Source of the DNA: Tillus elongatus
Lineage: Eukaryota; Arthropoda; Insecta; Coleoptera; Cleridae
DNA: 64,000 bases
Assembly: GCA_964006375.1 (NCBI GenBank)
Contig: OZ023264.1
Location: 178,969,631 to 179,033,630 of the forward strand
Reading direction: 5' to 3'
Shown here: positions 23,640-49,689 of the stretch, piece after piece
Layout of the letters: the number at the start of each line of letters is the position of its first letter
Position numbering within the stretch: position 1 is the stretch's first letter
Translations under genes and position numbers: made by a program
Notes under the pieces: model-generated
Told to the model about the DNA's origin: nothing
Databases searched by the model: none
What the model saw: only the letters and a program-made list of their open reading frames with translations

Positions 23640-24860
23640 AGCCAAATGATGCAGCTGTTAAATAGTTAGAATATATGTCTGCTGGCAGGGCATTCCAAAG
23701 CTTAGATGGTCTAAAAAAGAACAAAGATTCCTAACGAACCATTCGACAAATGGATAATTTGACACTAAAAGCGTGTGTTTTTCGACTAGAACGGGTTGGC
23801 CGATAAAGGTCGGAAGCGGAGGTACTAACGAAGCAACTTCTAAGGTGCAATGTCGATGGGAGAGGTAGAGATCTTTAACCTTTCTTTTATGGTCCAGAGA
23901 AGTGAGATTGCCTGCGATATAATAAATCTTCTATAAGGGGAACACCTAGTTTCTGAATAAAATCTAGGAGGGACAAGGTTGTCTGCGACAGCACCCAAGA
24001 CTTGAGATTGATATTCCACCTGTGGACATATTTGAGCTTTACGCAGCATCAAAAGCGGATGTGATGAAAACAAACTTTTCATCCGAAACAGAAATCCAAG
24101 CTTTGCTGTGGCTTAGCACTATTGAAAGCATGTAGGTGCCAGCAAAAGTTATACCCAATGTAGAGATTGTGGATTTTTTGGGCAGCATTTTCCAGCTATC
24201 TGAGCCCTTTATCACCCTTCCCGCAGAAAAGAGGCAATTATGTTGACAGGAGGTTATTTATATGAAAGGGAAAAAGTGTGGGAGCTAAAATGGTGCCCTG
24301 TGGAACACCCGCGTTAATTTTTAATTCATGTGATGAAACACCATGGACAACAACATGAAAGCAGCGCTTATTCAGAAAACTAGATAAATATAGGCATAGT
24401 GGAAGTTTATCATCAGCATGATGGAAGTTTATTGAACGCTGCTGCATACCAGACCCGATCGAATGTTTTAGAAATGTACACCGAAATTGCAATTTTAAAA
24501 AAAAGTAGTAACCAAAAGAGAGTGACGTGTATCAGAATATCGCCAATAGAACGGTTTTGACACCTGCTGTATTGGTGATCACAAAACTGATAGATGGAAA
24601 ATGAACAATATGTCTGTACATCGATATTTGTCTCCCTCCTTAGGGGCAGGCTGAACTTGAGCTTGTTTCTAGGCAGATGGAACTCCTCCATTTTATAAGA
24701 CTTTCAAAAGTGACCACATAACATTAGAGTCAGTTCGGGAGCACACATTTTAAGAACTATCGGTGGGATTTCATTGGACCCTGATGCCTTTTTGATGTCT
24801 AAATTTTCAAATATGTGCTTAACAGTAAGATGATAAAATATTTCTCCCATTTTTAACTAC
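23640..24860 (-). mobile_element. degraded CR1/jockey-type LINE
   Basis: Minus-strand fragments in several frames: INAGVPQGTILAPTLFPFHINN (near 24310-24250, reverse-transcriptase box), SKTFDRVWYAAAFNKLP (24480-24420) and a thumb-like segment around 24080-23840. Related to the copy at 206-1700 (INAGVQGSALAPTLF). Many stops and frameshifts make it an old relic. Limits are approximate. Confidence 0.7.
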
Positions 24861-25197
24861 AGCTGGAATAGTTGGTGGGCTCTTTTACTGCAAAACAAAC
24901 GTGTTATATAATGGTTATATAATGAAACACATGTACATCCTGTTTTATTTGATATGCTGCTCTTTCCATACTATGTTCAGTAATAAGTACATCATAATTC
25001 ACAACAACTTTACACCCCTCTGAGGGGAGGAGCATAAAAGCATTTTACTTTCTAAGGCATAGCAGTGGATATTATACACAGACCCGGATTCTTAAAGTCA
25101 CTCCTCTGCCCAATTAGAGTTACTGAAGAGACTGAGTTTATAATGGGAAGTTTTACATTACGCATGGCACACAGGTTATATTTAAAATATGTGGCTT

Positions 25198-25261
25198 TTT
25201 TTTTTTTTTTTTTGTTCCCTCAGGGCTCGTCCGCGGCCTTGCCGCCCCGATAGCACCGCAC
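25198..25261 (-). mobile_element. 64-bp LINE micro-insertion with 13-bp target duplication
   Basis: Only a T run and the last ~47 bases of the RNase H-class LINE 3' end (TTCCCTCAGGGCTCGTCCGC through GATAGCACCGCA) are present. AAATATGTGGCTT flanks it at 25185-25197 and 25262-25274. This is an extremely 5'-truncated target-primed insertion. Confidence 0.9.
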
Positions 25262-25274
25262 AAATATGTGGCTT

Positions 25275-26060
25275 GAGAAAACGTTTTCAGGATTTGAATT
25301 TCAAGAGGACGTAGAACCTAAAAATACATTTTTAATAGAACAGTATTTTACACCTTAACATAATAAGATTAACTCTGTTGACTAAAAAAAAAACTAAATA
25401 AATAATTGCCTTATTAACTGATGCTTCAGTCTTGTGGTCACAGTCGCCTATTTTCTTATAACTATATGCTTAAATTAAATCCACTTGCAATAACTGTGAA
25501 TATGCAATTAAAAAAACTATTATAATTAAAATTTAATACAATCGTTTCTCCAAAAATTAAATAAAGAAGTAACTAAAACATTTACAAATATATTACTAAG
25601 AGCAATAAAATAGAATGAGTTAATTGGTCCGACAATAAAATATAATTACCCCGATTTTAATTGATAACGATTCTGGTCCTGAAACTGAATTATCTAGATG
25701 CCTGTTTTCCTCTTTTAAACCTCATTTTTTTATCCTGTCAATGTAGGTGTTTGGTAGGTTTATCTAAATAAAGTGGAAACGACGTATGACGCTGTATCCA
25801 CTGTAGATTGAGAAATATATACAATAAGGAGGTGACATCACTGTAGTCTGAATGATGAATATACGGACAGGAGTTCATATGCCCTCTTTTTAAAAGGAGT
25901 TCATAAACACTGAAGAATGGATGTTGACAAAAAAAATTTGCTAATTAATATTATGAAAAAATTAATATATATAACAAATTTTTATATATTCGCGTTAATT
26001 CTGGTGAACGACATATAGCTTGTCTTCCTACTGACGTCATATCCACCGCAGGATGTCTGG

Positions 26061-26065
<5 letters not shown>
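25275..26065. other. no recognisable gene
   Basis: AT-rich, with no coding frame supported. Confidence 0.4.
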
Positions 26066-26137
<72 letters not shown>

Positions 26138-26138
26138 C
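26066..26138. repeat. (TA)n microsatellite
   Basis: Pure TA tract of about 70 bases. Unlike most others here, it is not flanked by the dispersed-family blocks that I can recognise. Confidence 0.9.
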
Positions 26139-26904
26139 CCCATCTGCTAAGTTTTTTGTAATATCATATTGACACTTGTTATGTCTATAAACTAAAGTTT
26201 TTCTAGAATTGCTTTGTGTATTTAAAGGAAAATGTGCCTCTTATTTATTTGTTTAACGTTGCATAACTATATTTTAACATCGTTTTCGTTCAAATTAAGG
26301 TAGTATAACTTATGGTTTGCTGCTTTTAGTGTTTTTATTAGCAAACAAATATTCACAGTGTTGTGTAATATAAACTGAAAGACGTGCATTTATGATCATA
26401 AAAATGGAACAAAGTGGTAAGTATACACATAGGTAAAATGGATACCTATACTTATTATGCATTATATCAAAGTAAGTGTAAGTTATATGCTGTTTTAGTG
26501 TCACATTTGCAACTTGTCCTTATTTACTTTTAAAACATTTTAAATTTATTTATGGGGTAAATACTACACTTTAGCTCAGCCAACCTGCGAAATTCTCGAC
26601 CATACGAATTTCTACATTAGAGTTTACAACAGTAAACTTTCTGTAAAAAAAAACACAAATGTATTGTTTGATTTACCATGATTCATACAATAGTAAATAT
26701 AGGTGTAGTGTTGAAAGGTTTTAATTGCCAATCAAGTTTTCTTATTATTGTAATTGTGAAAACAGATGTACCTTGTGTGGTATGGAAACATATTCTCTTT
26801 TCCGTTCGCTTGTACAATCATTGAAAAACTTTTCTAAGTTAACCTCTACTCGCAGCGGTATAAAATTAAATAAAACAAACTGGTTTAAACTTAACAAAGA
26901 AAAA
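26139..26904. other. no recognisable gene
   Basis: AT-rich DNA. Short open frames are present but without resemblance to known families. Confidence 0.4.
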
Positions 26905-27724
<820 letters not shown>

Positions 27725-27869
27725 ATCAAATAGAATTTCCCGGGGTGACAGTATGAAGCGCCCTCCTACGTGAGGGCTCTGCTATAGTCGTCAAAGCTCA
27801 ATATGTTTCGTTTCTAACCGCTGGCCGAGTTCATGATATAATGACTTCGTTATTTGTGTCATGGGCTAA

Positions 27870-28212
27870 GTTCACCGTGCACCAACAGTTGGATAGTTGT
27901 GCCAGCTGATGTGTTCACCAGTCCCGCTGTGTTTCTGCTCTAACTCAACTGTTACGTATTTGTCAAAGCGGAATGACAAAACATCACAAAATAGTGTTTG
28001 AAGTCAGCAGTGCGTCATCAGTCTCTAAACGCTGAAATGTATCTGTATTTAGCAGATGAGCGCTTAACCCGTTAACTGCCGGTCGATTTTGCTGTGCGCC
28101 TGACGAAAACAGCGACGGCACAGACCACAAGAGCCACCGGAAATCAACTTGTTAAACTCAACTGTTGGCACCTGATGAACTGAGTTTTGCGAGAGTTCAC
28201 CAGGCGACAGTA
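27870..28212. repeat. palindromic dispersed repeat
   Basis: GTTCACCGTGCACCAACAGTTG-type text at 27870-27891 is inverted at 28159-28180 (CAACTGTTGGCACCTGATGA), and a second inverted partner (GAGTTCACCAGGCGACAG) lies at 28193-28210. Related single arms occur near 13800 and 33130. This is probably a small non-autonomous DNA element. Confidence 0.5.
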
Positions 28213-29117
28213 GCTGTCAAGCAGCTGCTCTATTAATTGTTATGCCAAAAAATGTTAACAAATGACAATGAGTCCAGTAGGATTAAATGACATTTCTACA
28301 GGTAAAATTGGAAAATGCATAAAAAACATCTTGAATAATTCAATTTTTGTTCTTTAAACTCAGTTTTATTGCGTTCCTATAACTAGACTAGTTTACAAAG
28401 TCAAAGGAGGCAGTGACTGAACGGGAATGTCAACAGCAGGTCAGGTAAGTAATGATATTTTCCGCTAGATTTAGAGAAAAGTATTTTAATATTCCAATAA
28501 TAATACGTTTTTCATTCTGCTAAGGCTAGGTTTTAGGTTCATATACCCTCACGAATTAAAACTAAGATTAATAAATAAGATTGTATTGTCTTGTAATTTT
28601 AATTTTTCTTGTTCTCTGTCTACTGTTATTTTAGGTATACATTTTTCTCTCTCGTACAGTCCATATTTAATAATATCTTCCCTGGTTTTCCTTTTGGAGG
28701 AACGTGGTCTAATAAGAAAAAGTTATTTCAGTTTTGATAGCGAAATAAATAACCATTTGTCATTATTGCCTTGTTGCATGGAAACGAAATAATACACAAT
28801 AAATGTGGCTTACAGGCAGATAATTAAATTAGGAAAGGAAAATGTATAAGTAATACACAAGATACAATAACTAATATCATGTATTAATGCATATTCCTTT
28901 CTCGAAAACTTGTAAATTAATGATGTCAAAGCTTTCATTTATTTATTAGGTATATATGTAATATTAAGTAGGTGCACTAATATTTTACATTCTAAATAAT
29001 GAAATATTACATTTTACTGCGTATTGTTATTGCCTAATTAATCTAATTTTTTAAGATTTAAAAACAGCTTTAACAGTAGTGGAATACATAATAACAATAT
29101 ATTTCTATTATTTTCTG
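28213..29117. other. no recognisable gene
   Basis: AT-rich. The open frame near 28586-28792 has no recognised homology or splice context. Confidence 0.4.
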
Positions 29118-29176
29118 TTAGTGAATTTTCTTTAAAAAATCACTAATGAGATCGCGACATTTGAATTTTGCAAAAA

Positions 29177-29249
<73 letters not shown>

Positions 29250-30037
29250 CTTTGTGTGAGTGTGTGTGCGTGTGTGTTTGTGGGTATGTACCACGCCGAT
29301 AACTCAAAAAATAATAGGCCGATCTTAATAATTTGGTGAGTACCTTCGTTTGGCAAGTGTGAAGTTGAAGTTCATTAGCCAGGAAAATCAGCTCGGTTTT
29401 CACCGGTAAATTTTGGGTTTTCTTTCGGAAAAATAAACTACTTACCAAAATTTAGCTCTGTAAGTTAAAAAACTAAAAAGTTATTGGAATTAAAAAAAAA
29501 ACTGAGGTTTTCCTCAAAACGGCAAAGTTGCGATTTAAAACTTCAAAAGTCATTTAGTCAAAGAACCTGAAGCTAATACGGGTTATGTAAAGAAAATGTC
29601 GCAAGAATAATGTTTGACAAACCCTGAAGTCTTAGCTTCAACCGCCATTGTCCTTCATTTTACTAAAATATTTCCAGAAAATTCGTTTCAAATAGACCCT
29701 TTCTCTGATGCTTTGGCAGTAGTTTATTAGCTATAGAGTTTATCGTTTAATGGTATATAATTTTTGGCGAATTTTCGTAAAAAATCAATAAAGTTCAATA
29801 TATCTGTTATTATACAGGATACGAAAAAAATTGTAAACATTAATTATAGGGTGTCTTGAGCTACAGCTTATAAATTATTTTTACAATCACAAGATGCACA
29901 TAAGTCGTTGGTAACACAAACTTTCTTTTTAGCGAATTTTCTTTAAAAAAATTCACTAATGAGGAGATCCCGACTTTTAAATTTAAAAAACTTCTTCAAA
30001 GGAGCGCCAATTGGGTCAGTTTCAATTTTGATATGTT

Positions 30038-30306
<269 letters not shown>

Positions 30307-30600
30307 GTGTGTGTATCACGTTACACCGATAACTTAAAAAATAATTGGCGAATTTTGATCAAATTTGGTGAGTACCTTTCTCTTGCAAGTGGCTTGGATA
30401 AATTCGTTAGTCAGAAAAATCGGTGTAGGTTTTTCCGGAAAATTTTGTGTTTTCTTTCGGAAAAAAATTATATCTCCAGAAGTCACAAAGTAAGGACAGC
30501 CAAATTTTGGTACTCGTATTTGCATTATAAAGAGTAAACCACGTACAAAAACTTAGGTCTGTAGGTTCAAAGATAAAAAGTTATGGGTAGTTAAAGAAAA

Positions 30601-32190
30601 AAAAATTCATAGGCTTTAAGTGACTTCTGCCCCAAGAGAAATATTCTTTTGATAGCTCTATGTCCCAATGCTACTCACATGTTGCAGCCTTTAGACGTTG
30701 CAGTTTTTAGGCCGCTAAAGAGGGAGTGGAAAAAAAAGCGTGCATTCCTGGCGTATGAAAAATGATGGTCAAAAAATAAGCAGAGACACGTTTGCACCAA
30801 TATTGGAAACAACACTTTAAAAAAATGGAAAATTTTCCCGATGTGGTTGCTAACGGATTTCGATCTTGTGGACTAGTGCCTTTTAATGTGGAAAACATAA
30901 AAATTTGAAAGTACTTTAATAGTATGGCAACTACTGAAAATGAACTTCGCGAAAGTCATCCCCAAGAAGCAGACAAACATCTAAAAGAAGCTTTTAAGTT
31001 ATTAGAATCTGAAATTAATGGAGATATTTTAGAGCTATTTAAATCTTCTGAAGCTGTCTGGAATGGTCCAACTTAAGACACAAGTCTCTTTAATCTATGG
31101 AGAAAACTTAGATCTCAAATTGAAAATAAACCTATCGTGATCAACAATGGTAAACAAATAAGCAACAGAAGTGGTCTTCCTTTTCCCGTAATCTTAGATG
31201 ATCATGAAACCATACAAATAGAATTCTTAGATCTGCAGCAAGAAGCTCCCGAATGATAACTCAACTCTGGCTGAAGACATCCCAGATTTGAGTGATATTG
31301 ATAATCATAACACAATACCTACTGAACTCTCAGATTTGCCTGGAAAACTCCCCAATTTCAATGATGCAAACATGGATGTTCTTGAAACTACGCCCGTTGT
31401 ATACTCAGATATTCCCAAAAAAGTCTCGGATTTGACAGATGTCCTAATAGACGTACCATGTGTCAATGTACCAATGGAAAATGAAGACAATCAATAACTA
31501 ATCGGTATGACGTCAAAAACAAAAACCTTTGTTCCTGCTCAAGAAGCTTCACCTTTAAGCGAAAACTTATTGGAGATAGTTTCCACCACTCCAAAAACCC
31601 CGCCAGAAAATATTATTAGAGCTGAGGAAAAATAAACCTTTCCAGCACAAACTGCACCTTCTCCAAAACTTACAACAGGAATTAAACTTCCAACACCTTT
31701 TAAAAAATCTTTGTTCTGGCCAGAACCGAAAAAAAAATCGAAGTAAAAAGAAAAGTGAAAGAGAAAGGTGCCAGCAGTTGCAACATCTTCTCAGTGGCAA
31801 GAGTATTTTCGAGTAAAAGAGGAAAAGACAAAAAATAGGAAGAAAATAAACTACAGAGGCAGGAAGCTCGAAAGAAAAAAGCAGCAGAAGCAAAAAAAAA
31901 ATAACAAAAACAACAATGTGGCCGAGACAACCCGTCGCGCTCAACCCTGCGTGACAACTACCGAAAGAATGACTATAATAGTAATATATAACGAACAGCA
32001 CTACCTCGGTAAAATAATTAATATCAAAACAGAAAATGACGACCTACGATATGAGGTTACACATATGGAATATGGAGAAGAAGGGGATCAATTGGTTTTG
32101 GCCAAAAAAAGCTAGATATTCTTCTCTATGGAAAAGAGGGCATTTTAAAGAAGATTTCGGAACCAGTGCCAAAGAATAAACGAGGGTTAT
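30601..32190 (+). pseudogene. pogo/Tigger-type transposase relic (C-terminal half)
   Basis: Plus-strand reading with interruptions gives YPNATHMLQPLDVAVFRPLK (about 30660-30725), the C-terminal DDE block of pogo-type (CENP-B/jerky-like) transposases, followed by VVANGFRSCGLVPFNVENI (about 30840-30900). An acidic, Asp/Pro-rich tail and a Lys-rich segment follow (30925-31960). A final conserved-looking module (RMTIIVIYNEQHYLGKIINI, near 31965-32025) ends around 32115. Several stops break the frame. The N-terminal DNA-binding part and first catalytic Asp are missing. Confidence 0.65.
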
Positions 32191-32199
32191 GTGCAATTA

Positions 32200-32866
<667 letters not shown>

Positions 32867-33583
32867 TAAATCTGCAACTGATCCTGTTCGAAAATTTTTC
32901 ATCACATATTAAAGGTAAAACAAATTTCTGATAAATGTTATTTAAAACACGAAAACGCAATTTTAAACTATAGGAGTTATCCGCGACTAGTATACACATG
33001 ACGTAATGACCACCTCTCGCGTCTCTCTCCTCTCGGAGTTACCGGACAACCTATCTAATTCTAATTCATAAACCTAGAGTGCCAACGGCAATGAACGTGT
33101 TAAACCAACAACGGCTCTCGGTGTTAACGGTTAAACTCAGCGACTGGCGCCTATTGAACACCTATTATTTACGGTCTTGGCCAATGACATTTAGAGAAAT
33201 GTCATTGGTCGTGACCGAACGTAGATTATTAAAGATGGTAGGCCGAACGAAAAATTTTATTAATGTTTTTCTTATCTTATAAACGTCATTGGGTTTTTCA
33301 ATTGTTCTGACGTGGGCATGGAATGACACTAATGACACATTCTGTCACCTGCAGCTGTCAATTCAATTGTTCTCTGGAAATAATAATATTAAAACAGTTA
33401 TTATGGCGCTTTTGTATTTATGCCGGAATGTCATTGAGCACGGTTTTTGTATTTTAAATTGTTAATTGTTGTTATTTATTGTTTAATTTTGTTGCATTTG
33501 TTAAAAAATATATTAAAAGGAATTGAAACGCTTAATGTATATGCATCTAGAGTCAAGTGTTTAGGTTTGTAAAAAATACAACA
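32867..33583. other. 5' flank of the RAP80-like gene
   Basis: No gene is seen. The 5' UTR and promoter of the downstream gene should lie here. An imperfect repeat arm (GTTAAACTCAGCGACTGGCG) is at about 33130, and ATGTCATTGG is repeated in inverted form near 33185-33210. Confidence 0.4.
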
Positions 33584-43966
<10,383 letters not shown>

Positions 43967-44385
43967 AAATGTAATTGAAATATGTACATTACAATTTGTT
44001 AAGAAGGGAAAGGTAAAAAATATTTCATGTAAATATGAAAAGGCTATTTTTATAAGGAATAAAGATTGCAAGAAAGTAATTTTCTTGTTTTTCCTGCTGA
44101 AATAACAACCTATCAATTTTTTCCTCAAACCCGCAAATGTGGCATTGTAAACTTAGTAAGTTTGTTATGAGGTAGATTTGCATTACAGGTAGAACAAAAT
44201 AAATTTATTCTGTTTGAAAAGTAATTCAACTACTTACCACAGTTCCGTCTAATCTAATCCCTATTCTATGTTTTTATATTCTGTCTGAAAGGACAATGTA
44301 TTAGAGAAAATAAAATCAGTTCCAGTTAAAATTTATCAAGAATATATGATATACCATGTAGTCTTCTTGGCGGGGTTGCTCATCT
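43967..44385. other. 3' UTR and downstream flank of the RAP80-like gene
   Basis: The polyadenylation signal AATAAA is at 44058-44063. After it the sequence is AT-rich and empty up to the LINE at 44390. Confidence 0.6.
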
Positions 44386-44386
44386 T

Positions 44387-46480
44387 GTGGTGGCTCCACT
44401 AACTTACTTTATAAATGTGTCATTTGAAATCGGTTGTTTTCCTGAGTGTCTGAATGTGGCCATTGTTGTCTTTGTTTTTAAGAAAGAAGATCCACGTCTT
44501 TTTCTAAGATCTTTGACAAAGCATTTCTGCTCAGACTTGGGTTCTTTTTGGAGAGATGCAATTTGCTGTCTCTTTGACGATTTGGCTTTTGTAAGCGGCT
44601 GTCAACTCAGGACACCATACTTAGCACTCCTTCTACGAAGCCGCTATCACAAAAGGGGTGGAACCTACCATTTATAGCTGGATCGGTAGCATGCTTCACA
44701 ATTGGACCGTTATTACCTCGTTGCAGGGGGAGGTGGTCAGCTAGGACTGCGAGGGGGTGCCCGCAGGGGAGGGGGGGGGTAGTATTATCCCCCCTGCTTT
44801 GGTCCCTCTTTGTGGACGATTTGCTAGCTATCCTGGAGCTGTGGGAGGTTGAGGTCCAGGCGTATGCGGAACTAGTTATAATGGTTAGAGGTAAATCTGA
44901 AGAGGAACTAGCAAGTACTCTTCAAGAGGCACTAAATGTAGTGAACGAATGGTATCGGAGGGAACAGATGTATGTGAACCGCCGCAAAACCATCATTGTT
45001 CAATTTACCAGAAGAATAAGGTTGGACAAATTAAAACCACCTATTCTTAAGCGAAATATCTGGGGGTTACCCTAGAGAAGAAGCTCAACTGGAATGTCCA
45101 GTTAGAAAATGTAATCCGCAGGGTCAAACTGTCCCTGTGGACATGCCGAAGAATCTGTGGAAATAACTGGGGAATAAGCCCCCAACAGATGTACTGGCTC
45201 TATGTAGTGGTTATGAGACCGATGATAACATATGGAGCCATAGTATGGTGGGCTTAAGGCATTTCGTGGTATCGCGAGGGCCAAACTGGCTCAGCTACAG
45301 AGACAAGCTTGTCTGATGATAACGGGCATGAAAAGCACTGTTCCATCAGCCGCTCTGGAGATCCTCCTAAACATTTCACCTCTTCACATTTGGTTGGAGA
45401 GGGAGGCTAGGTGGACAACATACAGATTAAAACAAACGGCCGACAGCATGCCGAAGGAAATCAGTCTAGGAGGGTCCGGACTCCTCGATGACATTGACAG
45501 TCAAGAGGTTCTGGGAATGATCTCAGACTTGATGCCTACAAAGATCAGCAGAGATCTGTCTTTCAAGACCGTCCTTCCGGAAAGGGAGGACTCGGAACAA
45601 AACCAAATGACCCTATTGAGGCCGTTCTCTGCTTGTATATCGATGGCTCCAAAACCGATAGGGGGGCAGGAGCCGGCGCATATGGGAGCAACACTGATGC
45701 TAGATTATCAGCTAGCCACGGAAAATATGCAACTATACACCAGGCAGAAGTGTATGCCATCTAGGTGTGTGCAAGGGAAATTATACAAATCCATTTCATA
45801 CACAAATCGATAAAAATATACTCAGCCAAGCTGCAATAAAGGCACTTGGTTCCTACCGTTGCAATTAAAAAACGGTATGGAGCTGTAAATCTGCCCTCAA
45901 CGAACTGGGCAGCTGCAATGAGGTGTTGCTGGTCTGGATACCGGGTCACTCAGACCATGATGGGAATGTATCAGCAGACGCTTTCACTAGGGGTGGTTCC
46001 CAGGAGGACCTTATCGGACCAGAACCTGTGCTGGGGATATCATCATGCACCTTAAAGACCTGGACAGATAGAATGACAGTCCAGCAATGGCAAAATCTAC
46101 CAAGATTAGCTCACTCTAAGCCCTTCATAAATGGCCTGTCTGAGTCAAGGGCTAAAAAACTTCTAGAGCTAAACAGACAACAACTGAGTACTCTAGTCGA
46201 CTTGTATACAGGACACTGCCGCTTGCGTCACCACATCGAATTGGTGTCGGCCAGGAAACTGAATGCCGGCTGTGTATGGCGAGTGACGAAACAGGAGAGC
46301 ACGGGCTGTGTTCCTGTCCGGCGGCGGACAGGACTAGATACCTGCTCTTTGGCAAGACAAAGCTTGCTTCAGAAGATCTGGATCAACTTTCGCCCAGAAA
46401 GATTATCGACCTCTGCAGGAGGCTGCCTTTGTTGGGCGAAATATAGACTGTTAGGCGTGAGCCACAATAGACCTTAAGGT
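44387..46480 (+). mobile_element. composite LINE relic (reverse transcriptase and RNase H)
   Basis: The first 130 bases encode LTYFINVSFEIGCFPECLNV and VVFVFKKEDP, a fingers segment of a CR1/jockey-like enzyme. From about 44700 a different, I/R1-type element follows: GCPQGRGGG, DDLLAILELWEVEVQAYAEL (the YADD box has changed to YAEL), a thumb with LAQLQRQACLMITG-like text, an RNase H segment with YIDGSKTD-like and WIPGHSDHDGNVSADAFTRG, and a terminal region around 46090-46400. Frames change at least five times. G and C homopolymers near 44770 have slipped. Inactive. Confidence 0.75.
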
Positions 46481-46890
46481 TGCAGTGGAGGGACCAGTAT
46501 GGCCCACTGACAATTTAACTTAACCTACCTGACAGTCTTCGATTGCATGCATAGTGGGTCCAAATTTGCTGGGCCGTTCTCTGACATTTCGAAAGTATAT
46601 GATGCGGTCAACCATGCCTTTTAATTTCAAAAATTGGATGATTATGGCATAAGAGGAAACACATATTTAGGGTTAAAAGATACTTTTCTGGGAGGAGTCA
46701 AACTGTCTGGGTAAATCAGGCAGATAAGAACTACATGTCTGGTTAAGTTGTGGTTTAGTTTAGCTCATTTGACGCAATCTTTTTGAAATTCAAAAGTCGC
46801 GGACTCCTCATTAACGAATTTTTTCTACGAAAACTAGCTAAAAATTATAGACTGTTAAACCATAAACTTCACCTTTTCCGTCCAGTATCA
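46481..46890. other. mixed repeat debris
   Basis: Contains a reverse-transcriptase-like scrap (KVYDAVNHAF-like text near 46590-46620) and a trace of the dispersed-family end (TTCAAAAGTCGCGGACTCCT, near 46790). No intact gene. Confidence 0.45.
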
Positions 46891-46895
46891 GGGAA

Positions 46896-48845
46896 ATGAT
46901 ACTCGAAAAGAACCGCGTGCGTAGACTAGCTCAACGCACCGGAAACCCCACCGACAAACGAGACGCAAACAGACTCATCAAACAAGTACGATCCGCCCTA
47001 CAAGAACTCCGCAACAATCGTTGGGAGGAGCGCCTGCAAACCCTGTCTACCCAAGACAATTCCGTCTGGCAAATGGCAAAAACCCTTCGCTCCCAAAAAC
47101 TTCCAATATCCCCACTTCACGGCCGTAATGGCATCGTATACACGAATGCGTAAAAAGCAAGTGCATTCGCGGATCATCTGGACTTGCAATTCAGCCCGAA
47201 TTATAACAACATTGATCTATCGCACATCGATAGAACGCACCGTTATGTCAAGTGTGCGCTTCGCGCCACCCCAGGCGCAACTATCGAGCCTGCAACTTTC
47301 GAAGAAGTTTCCCAAATAATCAAAGCATTAAAAAATAGGAAAGCTCCGGGATACGATGGAATCTCCAACGTAGCCCTGAAAAACCTCCCCCGCAAAGCCG
47401 TGGTATTCCTAGTTACGATTATGAATGCCATGCTGCGATTTCAACATTTTCCTTCCATGTGGAAACTTGCCGCTGTTTCCTCAGAACTACAGCCCCATAA
47501 GCCTGCTACCAGTCATCGGCAAAATCTCCGAAAAACTGATTCAGAAAAGGCTAGCTTCTTTCACCTCAGAAAATCATATCCTCCCGGATGAGCAATTCGG
47601 CTTCAGACACCAGCACTCCACCACTGACCAAGTCCTTCGTGTGGTGGAAAACATCACCGAAGGATTTAATATAAACAAGTCAACTGGTGCAATATTTCTT
47701 GACATTGCTCAAGCCTTCGATAGGGTTTGGCATGCGGGCCTCCTAAACAAACTTCTATCATTTAATTATCCTCTCCCTCTGATTCTGCTAATCAGGTCAT
47801 ACCTGCAACAGAGGAAGTACCAGGTCAAACATCTGGAAGCCAGATCTAGAACGTACCTAGCCACGGCTGGTCTCCCGCAGGGTTCTGCTATCTCCCCTCT
47901 GCTGTACAATATATTTGTCGCAGACATTCCGACAGCCCCCATAAACGTGACATACGCACTGTACGCAGACGACACTACCAAACTCAGCAGCTCCACTCAG
48001 CCGAGGATAATAACCGAACGACTTCAGACCGCCGTAGTCGAGCTGCAAGGCTGGTATAGGAAATCCCTTCTAGCCATAAACCCCGATAAATGTTCAGCTG
48101 TCCTATTTTCCAAGAGGAGACACACACCTCACGAACACGTTTCATTAGACAACCGTCTAATCCCCTGGCAAGATTCCGCCAAATACCTCGGGGTTTTCCT
48201 CGACAAACACTTAACATGGCGCCCCCATGTCGATCACGCCCGAAAAAAAGCCTCGATGTTCATCTCGAAGCTGTTCCCACTTCTAAATATAAATTCCAAA
48301 CTGTCCATGAACAACAAGTTGCTCATGTATAAAGTCATCATCCGGCCAGCCTTGACCTATGCATCACCTGCATGGGCCACCGGGGCCGCAACACACATCA
48401 AGACATCCAGAACAAAATTCTGAGAATGGTTACCGGAGCGCCATGGTTTGTCCGAAACAGTCAGATTCAATCTGATCTGGAAATGCCTTCGATACTTGAG
48501 TTTATAACTCAACTATCCACAACCCAGTTCGCAAAAGCCGCTTCTCACCCAAATGCTCTTCTCCGTAGTGTCACCGACTACGACTAGCAACTTCCACACA
48601 AGAATAAGCGTCCAAAGCTTATACTTACCCGCTAACGCTCCCGCGGCAAAAACAGAATGGAAACATTCATACCCAAAAAAGTCGTGTGTAATTCTTTCCG
48701 ACGGAGGTATGGACTAAGGTCCGGTAATCCCAGGGAGGGGTTTTAGTGAGTACAGTCTCACAGTACCTCGGAATCCTACGGAACCTACGGGGCCGTGAAT
48801 GGGGTCTGCATGAGCATTTCCCCCTCCTGCATCAAAAAAAAAAAC
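46896..48845 (+). mobile_element. jockey-type LINE, 5'-truncated, with poly(A)
   Basis: Two main frames. 46896-47153 and 47184-47480 carry the linker and first RT blocks (IIKALKNRKAPGYDGISNVA). 47425-48423 carries PISLLPVIGKISEKLIQKRL, DEQFGFRHQHSTTDQVLRVV, FLDIAQAFDRVWHAGLLNKL, GLPQGSAISPLLYNIFVADI and the catalytic YALYADDTTKLSS. It continues after a frame break to about 48587. The 3' UTR ends TTTCCCCCTCCTGCATC plus an A run at 48835-48845. Linker plus YADD order fits the jockey clade. Two or three small indels disable it, but sequence quality is high, so it is a fairly young copy. A shorter sister copy lies at 50344-51270. Confidence 0.88.
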
Positions 48846-48879
48846 TTAACTAGACCTACAGCCAAAGCATCAGGGAAAG

Positions 48880-49680
<801 letters not shown>

Positions 49681-49689
49681 ATAATTATT

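Noticed and set aside
31567..32001. Minus-strand Phe/Leu-rich frames resembling membrane proteins
   Set aside because: They are the complement of the Lys-rich tail of the pogo-type relic.
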